The position numbers and the translations under genes are program-made. From Phanerochaete sordida (lineage: Eukaryota; Basidiomycota; Agaricomycetes; Polyporales; Phanerochaetaceae), in assembly GCA_019973155.2 (NCBI GenBank), contig BPQB01000035.1, forward strand, positions 62,001 through 126,000: DNA of 64,000 nucleotides. The letters are read 5' to 3'. How positions within the stretch are numbered: the stretch's first letter is position 1; each line of letters begins with the position of its first letter. This document shows positions 1-8,980 of the stretch, piece by piece. The notes beneath the pieces are model-generated. The model did no database searches and was not told where the DNA came from. It saw only the letters and a program-made list of their open reading frames with translations.

Positions 1-1335
1 CAGGTTCGCACGGTCAGACACGACATCTGACCGCAAGAAATGCTGAAAGACACGTCCTGTATCTGTGGGAACGCCATCGAAGTACGTCCCGCGGAGCGAC
101 CTGGGGACCAGGTTGTTCCTGGCCTTGTAGCCGACGATGTTCAGAGCGCGCATATCGGACAGCGGCAGGGCCTCAAGCAGTGCCGAGAGGCCCTCCAAGG
201 ACACAGGTCTCTCGCGCGAATCCCTGACTTTTACAGGCTTGCAGTATAGCCAGAACTCTGGCCGCGTCGAGTCCGAGGAGAGTGTCGTCGGCTCGAGGAG
301 GTCATCGCGCGACGACGTGCCTTCGACGGTGAGCCCGCGCGGAGTGCTCGCGAGGACGACGGAGCGCAGCACGCGCGGGGTCCTGGGATTGCCGGAGAAG
401 AGCCGCACCAATGAACTGATGACCATGTCCACCTCGCTGTCCGCGCCCACGTACAGCTCCAGCCCGATGCTTGCGGTCACTGGAACGAGGAGATGTTCGC
501 AGAGCCAGGTATACGCGTACGCTGGGCCTTGGAGAGTGAGTCCGTAGACGTTCGGTAGTAAGGTTGGTTCAATGTTGTCCATGTCGACACCGGGGCCGTA
601 CCAGGGGCGCATATGAGACAGGGTGAGGTTCGAGAGCCGTGGCATCTTCTGGAGGGCGGACAGAAAAGGTACCAGCTCGAAGAAGGCCGCGTCGAAGCCG
701 TCTAGCTCACTGAACATGCTCTCTAGGGAAAGCGTCTCGAGGTTTGGCGCATCGAGTATTCTGGAGATATCGCAGCTGGTGATAACATCGAGGCGATGGA
801 GGCTGGGAAGGGAAAAGGGAAAAAGTTCATTCAGCTTTACGCCACTAGCCACTCCGTCCCCATCGTTGATGATGTAGAGCTTGAGGTACTCCAGACGCGG
901 TATGCCCCGTGTATGCCGAATAATGTCTGTCATTTTTGACATTGAGGAAAACTCGATTTCGACGTGGAGATACCGTATACGATGGGCCTCTTTCAGTAGC
1001 AGGCGTGCACAGCGCGGAGTGAAGTTTGAGAGAATGTAGATCGACACAGGGAGGTCCTGAGAGCGCCTGAGGATTGCTCGAAGGTAGGCTTCGCTTGCAT
1101 CGGAGCAAACTATCTGCCAAAGCATTGGGTAGCTCACGCCAGCCCAATACCAGTGGCGACAGACGTGCAGGACGGACGTCCAGACCAGGAAGTCCGAAGG
1201 ATCGTCCTCGTCGGTGTCCCAGTAGCTGCAGTATTCGAAGATAGCAAGCAGAATTTCGGTAGGTAGCTGAGCAATTGGTTGCTGGAAGTTAGCCAGAGAG
1301 GCGTCGAGGAGTTGCTGTGCTGGAGACGAGGTCAT
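1..1335 (-). CDS. F-box/LRR-like protein, gene 1 of the array (3' end outside window)
   Basis: Starting from ATG at 1335 the minus strand stays open for 445 codons to the left edge, so the C-terminus lies outside the window. The N-terminal F-box reads LPTEILLAIFEYC near residue 23, followed by WTSVLHVCRHWYWAG, the WxxVLxVCRxW signature shared by all ten genes here. The rest is leucine-rich, with irregular LRR-like segments, an LPLSDMRALNIVG segment and a PRSLR motif near the end. Proteins of this type usually bind Skp1 through the F-box and present substrates to an SCF ubiquitin ligase; the substrate cannot be read from sequence. A TATA-like box and a TGTGGCCACA box lie upstream. No intron is needed. 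Confidence 0.8.
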   Translation of the reverse strand, partial: MTSSPAQQLLDASLANFQQPIAQLPTEILLAIFEYCSYWDTDEDDPSDFLVWTSVLHVCRHWYWAGVSYPMLWQIVCSDASEAYLRAILRRSQDLPVSIYILSNFTPRCARLLLKEAHRIRYLHVEIEFSSMSKMTDIIRHTRGIPRLEYLKLYIINDGDGVASGVKLNELFPFSLPSLHRLDVITSCDISRILDAPNLETLSLESMFSELDGFDAAFFELVPFLSALQKMPRLSNLTLSHMRPWYGPGVDMDNIEPTLLPNVYGLTLQGPAYAYTWLCEHLLVPVTASIGLELYVGADSEVDMVISSLVRLFSGNPRTPRVLRSVVLASTPRGLTVEGTSSRDDLLEPTTLSSDSTRPEFWLYCKPVKVRDSRERPVSLEGLSALLEALPLSDMRALNIVGYKARNNLVPRSLRGTYFDGVPTDTGRVFQHFLRSDVVSDRANL

Positions 1336-1561
1336 GGGCGAAGAGTGGGGCGTAGAAGAGTGCATTGCTGGAGCGTGTTGCCTCTACCCTCAATATATAC
1401 ACGAAGACCATTATGATACAAAGTGTATTTCACTGCAAAGACCTGTGAAAGGTCGACTGCGGCCCGTTGACAAGGAACTGTGGCCACACACCTGCGCGCG
1501 GCCACGAGGCGCGGCCGCTCTGGACCCTTCGCGGTTGCCATAGCGCATGCAGAACGAATCT
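1336..1561 (-). promoter_or_regulatory. Promoter region of F-box gene 1
   Basis: On the minus strand a TATA-like sequence (plus-strand caatatataca, about 1391-1401) lies about 60 bp upstream of the ATG. The exact palindrome TGTGGCCACA lies at 1479-1488. The same pair recurs in front of most of the F-box genes. Function is inferred from position and recurrence only. Confidence 0.45.
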
Positions 1562-2361
1562 CACTGCAGACAAGCCAGAATTTCCTAGCGCGGGAAATGT
1601 TCCTGACTAGGGACCCGAATGGTAAAATATCCGGGCCATTTCCCGCGACATTTCTGGAGCGCTGAAAGGTAACGATTAGCGAGAATTTCGCCGGTATGTC
1701 CTGTAACCGGAAAGTCCGTGTTTGCGAGGCCGGGAAATGGCTAGGAAACGGTCTGGAAACAGTCTCGAAAGGAAACATTGTAGCGCACTGGAAATTGTAA
1801 TGAAATTCATGCTTTTCCGGTCCATTTTGGGTTCATTTCTGGGTGCCGGAAACACATCATATCGACAGCGCGGAAACATCGTGTACACCGGGACAGGAAA
1901 CTCTCTGATAAGATCGTATTTCACGCCCCGTGAAACTGAAACCCTCCGGAAACTTGATTGAAATATTACATTTCGGGACTTAAAGGCTTTCACGAGGCAT
2001 GAAATTTGATCTTATCAGAGAGTTTCCTGTCTCGGTGTACACGATGTTTTCGCGCTGTCGATATGATGTGTTTCCGGCACCCAGAAATGAACCCAAAATG
2101 GACCGGGAAAGCATGAATTTCATTACAATTTCCAGTGCGCTACAATGTTTCCTTTCGAGACTGTTTCCAGACCGCTTCCTAGCCATTTCTTGGCCTCGCA
2201 AACACGGACTTTCCGGTTACAGGACATACCGGCGAAATTCTCGCGAATCGTTACCTTTCAGCGCTCCAGAAATGTCGCGGGAAATGGCCTGGATATTTTA
2301 CCATTCGGGTCCCTAGTCAGGAACATTTCCCGCGCTAGGAAATTCTGGCTTGTCTGCAGTG
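1562..2361. mobile_element. 800 bp palindromic (foldback) DNA element with CACTG/CAGTG ends
   Basis: Two inverted arms of 374 bp (1562-1935 and 1988-2361) differ at only a handful of positions and flank a 52 bp centre. The ends read CACTGCAGACAAG and CTTGTCTGCAGTG, and the element is flanked on both sides by TCT (1559-1561 and 2362-2364). CACT(A/G) termini with a 3 bp target duplication are the hallmark of CACTA/EnSpm (CMC) transposons. Repeated GGAAA/TTTCC motifs inside resemble subterminal transposase-binding repeats. There is no transposase coding, so it is non-autonomous. Apparent ORFs within it are mirror images of each other and are not genes. It lies between the upstream region of F-box gene 1 and the 3' side of gene 2. 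The arm similarity suggests recent insertion. Confidence 0.8.
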
Positions 2362-2364
2362 TCT

Positions 2365-2735
2365 GCCTCCGTCTCCTTTGACCCTATACGACAGAGGACA
2401 GCGTCGATTTTGTGACTGACATTTGGGGCCAAAAGTAAGCATACGGTGGTCGCTGGTGACCTGCGAAAAGCATCGCGACCTTGCCCGATGAGATTGACGC
2501 GCCGGAAGGGCGCATCAACGTCGGGAGCAGACGGCGCGCGCTCAAATTTCAAAGGTTGAACGCGACCTCTCGACAACTTGCTCGCCGCGGCCACTGATGT
2601 TCACAAAGCATGAAAGGAATCCATATTTGTGAAGAACGCGAAGAAGTACAAGTCGTCTGGCACAAATGCCCCAGATTACACGCCTCGTTTTACTTGGGAC
2701 CGCCCAGTACGTACTAGTACGTGACAGCTTGAACT
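2365..2735. other. Intergenic, start of first copy of the duplicated three-gene block
   Basis: No gene is seen. From about 2410 the sequence matches the DNA at 9616-9740 (for example similar tracts around 'gacggcgcgcg'), which lies in the equivalent place downstream of F-box gene 5. It is therefore the left part of the duplicated block. Confidence 0.5.
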
Positions 2736-4130
2736 TCAGTCCCAGTCGCCCTGACACCATTGGAAGCTCTCGAGACTCGGAAAGAGCCTGCGCAGAATAA
2801 TACCCTCCGCATCCGTAGTGTCCCCAGCGCTGAAATTGCGACTTGCTTCGAGCGTAGCGGCGATGCTATCCACGGCTTGTCGGACAGGTTGGGGTACGAG
2901 GACGTCCCTCGCCTCATTACCCATGACGTGCAGAAGGCGGATATCGGATAGAGGCAGCTGCTCTAAGAGCCGCCCAAACCCTGCCAGCGCCGCGTGAGGG
3001 TTTCCCTCGCGGTCGGTATCCGCGACTGTCAGTGAAAACTCGAAGGCGTCGTCGTCTTCGGTGGACGCTTCGATAGACAATCAGTACTTGTCGCCGATAT
3101 CGCTGAGCCAGAGGGCCCGCGACATTCGGTGCTTGGTGCGTCCGCTTATGTCCTGCTCAACGAACAGACCTTTGATGGCGCCGACCAGAGGGACCGCGTT
3201 GCCCGAATCTTGCGCTTTCAGGAACCACTCGAGCATGATCGCAGCCGTCGTCGGGACGGATATCAACCTGGCCAGTTCCGCTACGAAAAACGCTGGGCCG
3301 GACAGCGACAGACGATCTAGCGCAGGCAGATGCACCCTCTCGACGTGCGACTCGGTATCTTGCATGCTGACCGGCCGCATGCCCTCCATCCAGAGCTCCG
3401 CGAGGCGCGGCATGCCGCGCAACGCCTGCGCCAGGTCGTCCGCGTCGATGGCCCACTCGGCGTCGGGCATCCCCTCCCATGGCTTGATGGAGAGGTGCTC
3501 GAGGTTCGGCGCGCGGATCATGCCCCCAACGTGGCCGCGTGCGTGGACCGCCAGCTTCACGAGGCGTGGCAGGTCGAAAAGGAAGTAGTCGTTGAGCTGG
3601 GCGAAACGCCTGTCTCTGTCTCCATCGATGCAGACGTATAGGGCTTGCAGCAGTGGCATCCCGCCGCTACTGGCGAGTGCGCGCATGAGCTCGGTGCGGT
3701 GCTTGTGCGGGATGTGCATCTGGAGTATTGTGGTGCGGTAGGCTTCGCGGAGCAGCAGCACCGCTGCTTCGAGGGTTTTGGGGCAGATTGCTGGAATGCG
3801 GACGAAGTAGAGTGGGAGGCCGCGCGAGCGTCGCAAGACCTCTCGAGCGCACTCAACACCGCCCGTCGTTGTGACCATGCACCAAAGTGTCGAAGAGCCC
3901 ACGCCGAGCTGATACCAGCGGCGGCAGACGTGCAGGACGCGGATCCATCGCATGCGGTTGCCCTTGAAGTTATGGATGTGGAAGAAGTGGTCGGCCACGA
4001 AGGAAAAGATGATGAGGAGGATCTCACTGGGTAGTCGTGAGACCAGTAGGCCAACGCGACCCGTTGTGTCGGAAGGAGACAGCCTGCGAGCGTGGGGGCG
4101 CCTGACATGAGAAGGTGGGGGTCGATGCAT
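2736..4130 (-). pseudogene. F-box/LRR-like gene 2, interrupted by one in-frame TGA
   Basis: ATG at 4130 opens a 349-codon frame that stops at TGA (3083-3081). The same frame then continues without a break to TGA at 2738-2736, giving 464 codons plus the internal stop, close to its paralogue gene 5 (468 aa). The F-box reads LPSEILLIIFSFV, followed by WIRVLHVCRRWYQLG. Both sides of the stop match gene 5, where the stop position is Cys (gene 5 GHCLSVEG against DKY-stop-LSIEA here), so a single TGC/TGT to TGA change explains it. No intron consensus fits around the stop. It could be a recent pseudogene, a truncated 349 aa protein still carrying the F-box, a stop-codon readthrough or a sequence error. 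Confidence 0.75.
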
Positions 4131-4511
4131 AGTAGAAGATACGGCGAGATCACCGTCAGACGTTGGGGTTGGGGGTCGTGGTCAGCCTTTATATCTGCTG
4201 AGGATGAGTCGTGGCCACGACTGGCCACGACGCGAAGCGCGGTTGATCAGTGGCGTACGTGGTCCAGGCTCCACCGGTTGCGATCAGGCCACTGTGGCAA
4301 TGGCTATGTATCCATGCATAAATCTCCTGGTCCGAGCAGCTCAAGTCGAGGATCGCTAGAGAGGACGCATTTTATCTCGAGAGCCTTTCCTGGCACATTG
4401 CCGTATAATTCAGACAGTTCGTCAAGATCCAAACATAATCATTATCATTCGAGGGATGTGTATCTACCGGATGATACGCAATTGTACATGCGACGCAACT
4501 GGAAGCCATAT
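4131..4511 (-). promoter_or_regulatory. Promoter of F-box gene 2 and 3' flank of gene 3
   Basis: On the minus strand a TATA-like box (plus-strand ctttatatct near 4189) sits about 60 bp upstream of the gene 2 ATG. Further out are GTGGCCAC at 4211-4218 and TGGCCAC at 4222-4228, a doubled copy of the box common to the array. Nothing else is recognised. Confidence 0.45.
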
Positions 4512-5858
4512 TCACTGCATATTACGGTCTCGAGAGAACGGAGACCACTGAATCTTCCGCAGATTCGGGATCATCTCCGGCCACGACGCCGCATGTATGC
4601 CCACAGCCTGGTTCGCCTGGAAATTGTCGACGTGGATTATACGATTCGGGGCGATCGCAGCCATGTTGTCTACGATTTCGCGGAACGATTCGGGTATGAG
4701 GTAGTTCTTGGCAGCAAAGCCAATGACGTTCAACGCGTGCACGCCCTGGAGCGGGATCATGTCCACGAATTGCGCGAGGTCCGCCATGTTTGCTGAACGC
4801 TTGTTGAAGCCGCTGGAGGTGACAACGCTGAGGCGAAAGTCCGTCGGCTCCTCGTGAAGGAACTCTGTCGGCTCCAGGAAGTCGGCGTGTGTTGTGGAGC
4901 CTTCGATGACGAGGTCGTACATGGAGCGGCCGTTCGAAACGGTCAATGAGCGGAGCATCCGCCGCGTGTGGCCGCCGTCACGGTTGAACAGCTCTGATGC
5001 CTGGAACACGAGGTCGTTTGCATCGGACGGGTCCTCGAGCACGACCTCGAGCGCGATGCTCGCCGCAAGCGGGACCGCGAGGATATCGCAAAAGTCGGCG
5101 ACATCGACGGCAGGGCCCCGGAGCGTGAGCACACGCAGCGCAGGCATCTCCGCCGCGTTCGTCTCCACCGTGTGCGCCCCGTAGAGTCTCACGTTGTCCA
5201 CCGTGAGCTCGCAAAGGTTTGGCATGCTGCACAACGCCGAGGCAATTTCAGGCGCATCCAGACACCACGCCTCGGATGGGTCATCCGACGACGCGTGGCC
5301 GATGGCCAGCAGCTCGAGGGTGGGGGTGTGCAGCATGCCGTGGATGTCTACGTCTGCGCGGATGTCGAGCTCGAGGAGGCAGGGCAGCTCGTGCGGGAAA
5401 ATGTTGGCGAGGTCGATATGGACGTCGTCCAATTCTGCAGTCGCGTGCAGAGTCAGCGACTGCAGCCGTGGGAAGCTGGCAATGTGGGATACCGAGAGCT
5501 TTAGCTCGTCGCGGTATTCGTACGGTAGGTGAAGATCTAGCGTCTTCGCGCGCCCCGCGTGCGTGAGCAGGAGTCGGACAGTGTCGAGTGTATCCGGGCC
5601 GACTAGCGGTATGTGGATGTCCAGAGGCAGAGTGCCCGAACGACGAAGGAGCTCTTCGGCGCACTTCAAGCCGCGATGGGAAGTGATCTTCGTCCAGAGC
5701 TTTGGGGAGCCCATGGCAACTCCGTTCCAGAAACGGCAGACGAAGAGGACGGTGGTCCAGGCGAAGAAAACGTCGCTGTCAAAGCCGGCGTAGTACTCAA
5801 AGATCATGAGTAGGAGCTCCTCCGGTAATAAATGCGCTGCAAGGCGAGTGTTGGCCAT
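4512..5858 (-). CDS. F-box/LRR-like protein, gene 3
   Basis: Uninterrupted 448-codon frame from ATG 5858 to TGA 4512. The F-box is at the very N-terminus (LPEELLLMIFEYY, residues about 11-23), followed by FAWTTVLFVCRFWNG. The remainder is LRR-like, with an LIPESFREIVD motif near the C-terminus and a final KIQWSPFSRD. It is closely similar along its length to gene 6, its partner in the duplicated block. Expected role is SCF ubiquitin-ligase substrate receptor or relative (family knowledge). No intron, no signal peptide, no membrane segment. Confidence 0.82.
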   Translation of the reverse strand: MANTRLAAHLLPEELLLMIFEYYAGFDSDVFFAWTTVLFVCRFWNGVAMGSPKLWTKITSHRGLKCAEELLRRSGTLPLDIHIPLVGPDTLDTVRLLLTHAGRAKTLDLHLPYEYRDELKLSVSHIASFPRLQSLTLHATAELDDVHIDLANIFPHELPCLLELDIRADVDIHGMLHTPTLELLAIGHASSDDPSEAWCLDAPEIASALCSMPNLCELTVDNVRLYGAHTVETNAAEMPALRVLTLRGPAVDVADFCDILAVPLAASIALEVVLEDPSDANDLVFQASELFNRDGGHTRRMLRSLTVSNGRSMYDLVIEGSTTHADFLEPTEFLHEEPTDFRLSVVTSSGFNKRSANMADLAQFVDMIPLQGVHALNVIGFAAKNYLIPESFREIVDNMAAIAPNRIIHVDNFQANQAVGIHAASWPEMIPNLRKIQWSPFSRDRNMQ

Positions 5859-6532
5859 GACTTGATTATTCCTTGGGGTGTGAAGCGGATGAGAGTCGAA
5901 GTTGGCGTTGGGATACTTGTGGCTGCGTGACTCGAGAGCTGGCGAGATGTGTAGGCATCATGAGCTCCGAGGCCGTCTTTTATACACCCTAAGGAAGAAT
6001 GAGAACTGTGGCCGCCAACGATCCACCTTTCCGAGATGAAGGTACAGGTACGGAGGCACACCGACAGCTCTGTCATCGGCTACGCGTAGCAAGGTAGTAG
6101 GCCATCCGAATTGACGACGGAGGCGAACAGGCTGCGCGGATAGTAGAGCGTCGCCAGCGATGCGGACGCAAATTGAGGCGCTGTGTGCAGACAAAGAGAG
6201 CGATGACAGAGGGCGGAGGTTGATGGCGGGTGGCGGTCAAAGCGAAGGAACAGCGTCGGGTGCCTCACTTTTGTCGTCCAATTCATATTTCAAATCGCGG
6301 CGAGCTTATTCGACACAGGGCGCGTCATTCTGAGCTTGGCATCTGGCCACGCCCATTCCCGAGAACATCGCGTCAAACGGCCGAGTGTGGCCAGTAGTGA
6401 CGAGCTCGTGCCGTCCGATTGGCGACAAAAGTTCAGATTTACAACGGCATTGCAATTGCATTTCTCGCTTGTGTTACATAATACCCCCACGGACCCTAGT
6501 ATTGACAGAACACATCTCGTAGCAGTACGAAA
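5859..6532 (-). promoter_or_regulatory. Gene 3 promoter and gene 4 downstream region
   Basis: The minus strand has TATAAAA (5978-5984), about 120 bp upstream of the gene 3 ATG, and TGTGGCCG at 6007-6014. More TGGCCA-containing sites lie near 6343 and 6388. The stretch about 6095-6260 closely matches about 13345-13510 between genes 6 and 7, showing that intergenic DNA was copied with the block. No gene is seen. Confidence 0.5.
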
Positions 6533-7975
6533 TTAGGAAAGCATTACATTGTCCTCCAGATCGAACTCAAGGAGACCTCCTTCGGAACTCGAACCAGAGC
6601 TCCACCGAATTTCCCGTAGCTCAAAGAAGATCTTGCGCCACTCCTTCTCGACCTGGAGATATTCAGCATCCGTGGCAGTCCCGGCCGGCGGGAGGTTCCA
6701 AGTCTGTTCGCCGTCCGGAGCGCTGGCGGCGATCGCCTGGACAAGACGGCGCAAGGGCCCAGGAACGACAAAGTTATTGACCTCAGGGCCTACAACGTCC
6801 AGCGTGCGGACCTCGGTGAGCGGCAGGGTCTCGGTGATCCTGTCAAGTCGCATGTCAGACTCGTCGGCGAGCCATCCGTCGCACATCATCTTCAGACAGA
6901 GCTCTCCGACGCCCTCGTCGTCGTTGGTCTGGCCTGGCAGGAACTGGTCGTCCTCGTTGGTGCTGCCCTGGATGACGAACCCGTCGAATATTTGGGCAAG
7001 GGATAACGAGCGCAGCGTACGCTGCTCGCGGCGACCCTGGGAGTCGAGGCCATAGAAGAGGGCCGATAGCGACTGGATGATGGCGACAATGTCATCGGGC
7101 GTGCTGCAGTGACAGTCGAGGTTGAGCTGAGCCGAGTTCGGGATTGTGAAGTATCGGCCGAATTTGGTGATGTCTGACGCATAGCCTTCCAGCTCGAGCC
7201 GACGCAGCGCCTGGAAGTTGATTGTCGGTAGGTTCGGCAGGATAGCGGAATCCACATGGGGGATGAGGTACGACAGATGGAGGATCTCAAGCTGAGGTGC
7301 ACTGGCCAGTACGCCGAGGAGGCTGACCAGGTTGACGTAGCACCCCTCCGCGCCAAACACGACGGGATCTGCCTGAAGACCGAGCCTCTGCAGATTTGGC
7401 AGCAGCGGGAGGTCGCCAATGTTGCTGGTGATGATCATAGTGAGATCCGTGAGGCTGGAGAGACCACAAGGGAAGAGCGCGCCGACGGGGAGCGCAGAAC
7501 CGCATCTCAAATCATCGTCAATGACGAGATGTAGCTGCTCAAGGCGTGGGACTGCAGCGATCTTGGCAGTGGTTCCTCGTACGACGTCCGCAAGGGACAT
7601 GGGGATGTGCAGGGACAATTTCTTCGCTCGAGACGCGTGTTCCAGAAGTGCCTTCGCCGCGTCGAGAGAGCGGGCGTTGAGCTCCGTGATGCGGATGTCG
7701 AGCAGCATGTTTTTAGAGCGGAGGAGCACCGTTCGCGCGCAATCTTCGTTGCGAAAAGCGCACACCGTCCGCCAGAGCGAGGGGCAGCCAAGGCCTACCG
7801 CACGCCAGCGCCGGCAAACGGCGAGGACGCACGTCCATTGCAGGTAGCCGGGTTTGTCGAAGACAGCGCAGTACCAGAAGATCGTGACGAGAAGCTCTCC
7901 GGGTAGCTTGTGAATCGCCTGGGACGGGCTCGCCGCCACGGGCTGTGCGCGCGGGATAGCGTGGACATTGAGCAT
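6533..7975 (-). CDS. F-box/LRR-like protein, gene 4
   Basis: The frame is open from before 8000, but the first ATG is at 7975 (protein begins MLNVHAIPRAQP), giving 480 aa to TAA 6533. The F-box reads LPGELLVTIFWYC (about residues 23-35), followed by LQWTCVLAVCRRWRAVG and GCPSLWRTV. An LPLTEVRTLDVVG segment lies near the C-terminus, and the tail is acidic. It is the partner of gene 7 in the duplicated block. Its 5' leader is split by a 961 bp transposable element starting 45 bp upstream of the ATG, so expression may be altered. Expected role is Skp1-binding substrate adaptor. Confidence 0.8.
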   Translation of the reverse strand: MLNVHAIPRAQPVAASPSQAIHKLPGELLVTIFWYCAVFDKPGYLQWTCVLAVCRRWRAVGLGCPSLWRTVCAFRNEDCARTVLLRSKNMLLDIRITELNARSLDAAKALLEHASRAKKLSLHIPMSLADVVRGTTAKIAAVPRLEQLHLVIDDDLRCGSALPVGALFPCGLSSLTDLTMIITSNIGDLPLLPNLQRLGLQADPVVFGAEGCYVNLVSLLGVLASAPQLEILHLSYLIPHVDSAILPNLPTINFQALRRLELEGYASDITKFGRYFTIPNSAQLNLDCHCSTPDDIVAIIQSLSALFYGLDSQGRREQRTLRSLSLAQIFDGFVIQGSTNEDDQFLPGQTNDDEGVGELCLKMMCDGWLADESDMRLDRITETLPLTEVRTLDVVGPEVNNFVVPGPLRRLVQAIAASAPDGEQTWNLPPAGTATDAEYLQVEKEWRKIFFELREIRWSSGSSSEGGLLEFDLEDNVMLS

Positions 7976-8097
7976 AGTGAAGACGATTTCGAGGGGGGTG
8001 GGGGGTGGCAAGATTCGAAGTTGGGCGGTTTAAAACGGCGCGATAGTCAATCGCGTGCGGTTCAAACGCCCGTAAGCGCCGTGGGTAATTAAAAAAT

Positions 8098-8170
8098 GGC
8101 TTCGGCCGGGATTGAACTCACCGCTTCGGCCGTAGGGCTGCACATACCATTAGGCAACCTATCCGTGGGT
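8098..8170 (-). other. tRNA-like segment with Pol III boxes, left end of the 961 bp element
   Basis: On the minus strand TTGCCTAATGG resembles a tRNA A box and GAGTTCAATCC a B box, followed after GAAGCC by a T-run. Acceptor and anticodon stems do not pair convincingly, so this is a tRNA-derived or decayed sequence rather than a functional tRNA. Confidence 0.35.
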
Positions 8171-8816
8171 TGGCCGGCGGTTCTATTGCTATCAGCAGTC
8201 CCCCACAGCGTTTACTAATGCAAATCGACTTCACCGCGCGTTCCCAAAGCAGAAGTCAAGCCTCGGAGAGGCTGCAACAAGAACAGTGGGTGTATTATTG
8301 CACCTCACATGTTAGAAGATAGTTAGTCAGTAGCTATATCAGTATCTACCATTTACTGTACGATTATATGGCCGTGAAAAGCAGTATAGAGCGGTGCCGT
8401 GGCCAAGGAAAGCAGGTATCAAGAGAAATAACACCTTTACTGTCTCTTTTTGAGAGAATCAAATATATTCAGCTACATACAGGACGATTAGAAGCTCACA
8501 GAGCCTCCTGTGCGATGGAGCGAGGCTGTGGCCGCGCAAGGGAGAGCAGAATGTAGGCGGCCGGCACCATTCAACGATGGCACCGTGAAACTGTTCCATG
8601 ACGTCATAGAGACCCCTGACACCGCGGACCCGGTGTACCCTTGACCGCAGCCACTCTTTGCGTAGGTCTCTATAGCATGTTCGAGCACGCTAAGATGCCC
8701 ATAGATTAGCGTTCTGATGCTATATAGCGCAGTGTGGCTACTGCAATTTACTATCCTTTGTCTTTCCGTGGCATGACACATGACGTTATACTTTATTAGT
8801 TGCGCTGACATGTAAG

Positions 8817-8888
8817 GCATTGTTAGCGTAATGGTTAACGGACGCCTTGTGGTACTCGAGACCGCGAGTTCGACTCTTTCTGGATGCA
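8817..8888 (+). other. tRNA-like segment (72 nt), right end of the 961 bp element
   Basis: The segment has the standard tRNA length. Five of seven acceptor pairs are possible (GCATT against GGATGC), three of four D-stem pairs, A-box-like TAGCGTAATGG and B-box-like GAGTTCGACTC. The anticodon stem does not form. TTTCTTTT follows. It is likely a decayed tRNA or a SINE-like head. Confidence 0.35.
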
Positions 8889-8980
8889 TTTCTTTTGCGG
8901 GGCGCTTTCTCTTAAGCGCCTGCGCCGAGGTCGTTTGAACCGCCCGCGATTGACTATCGCGGCGTTTTAAACCGCCCAAC

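Larger units (their letters stand above)
8020..8980. mobile_element. 961 bp non-autonomous DNA element with 49 bp terminal inverted repeats
   Basis: Positions 8020-8068 and the reverse complement of 8932-8980 match almost base for base: both begin GTTGGGCGGTTTAAAACG and both contain GCGATAGTCAATCGCG. No transposase is encoded. Just inside each TIR, pointing outward, is a tRNA-like segment with A-box and B-box similarity followed by a T-run. A clean target duplication is not seen (flanks gattcgaa and tgaattgg share only GAA). The DNA to the right resembles the TATA region of F-box gene 7, so the element sits in the 5' leader of gene 4. Superfamily is undetermined. Confidence 0.75.

Noticed and set aside
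1676..2316. Two similar frames on opposite strands inside the palindrome
   Set aside because: They are identical because the arms are inverted copies; no transposase or other motif.
3078..3086. Selenocysteine reading of the TGA in F-box gene 2
   Set aside because: Fungi of this group are not known to use selenocysteine, and the paralogue has ordinary Cys; a nonsense change is simpler.
8817..8888. Functional tRNA gene
   Set aside because: The anticodon stem does not pair and two acceptor pairs are lost; kept only as a tRNA-like segment.
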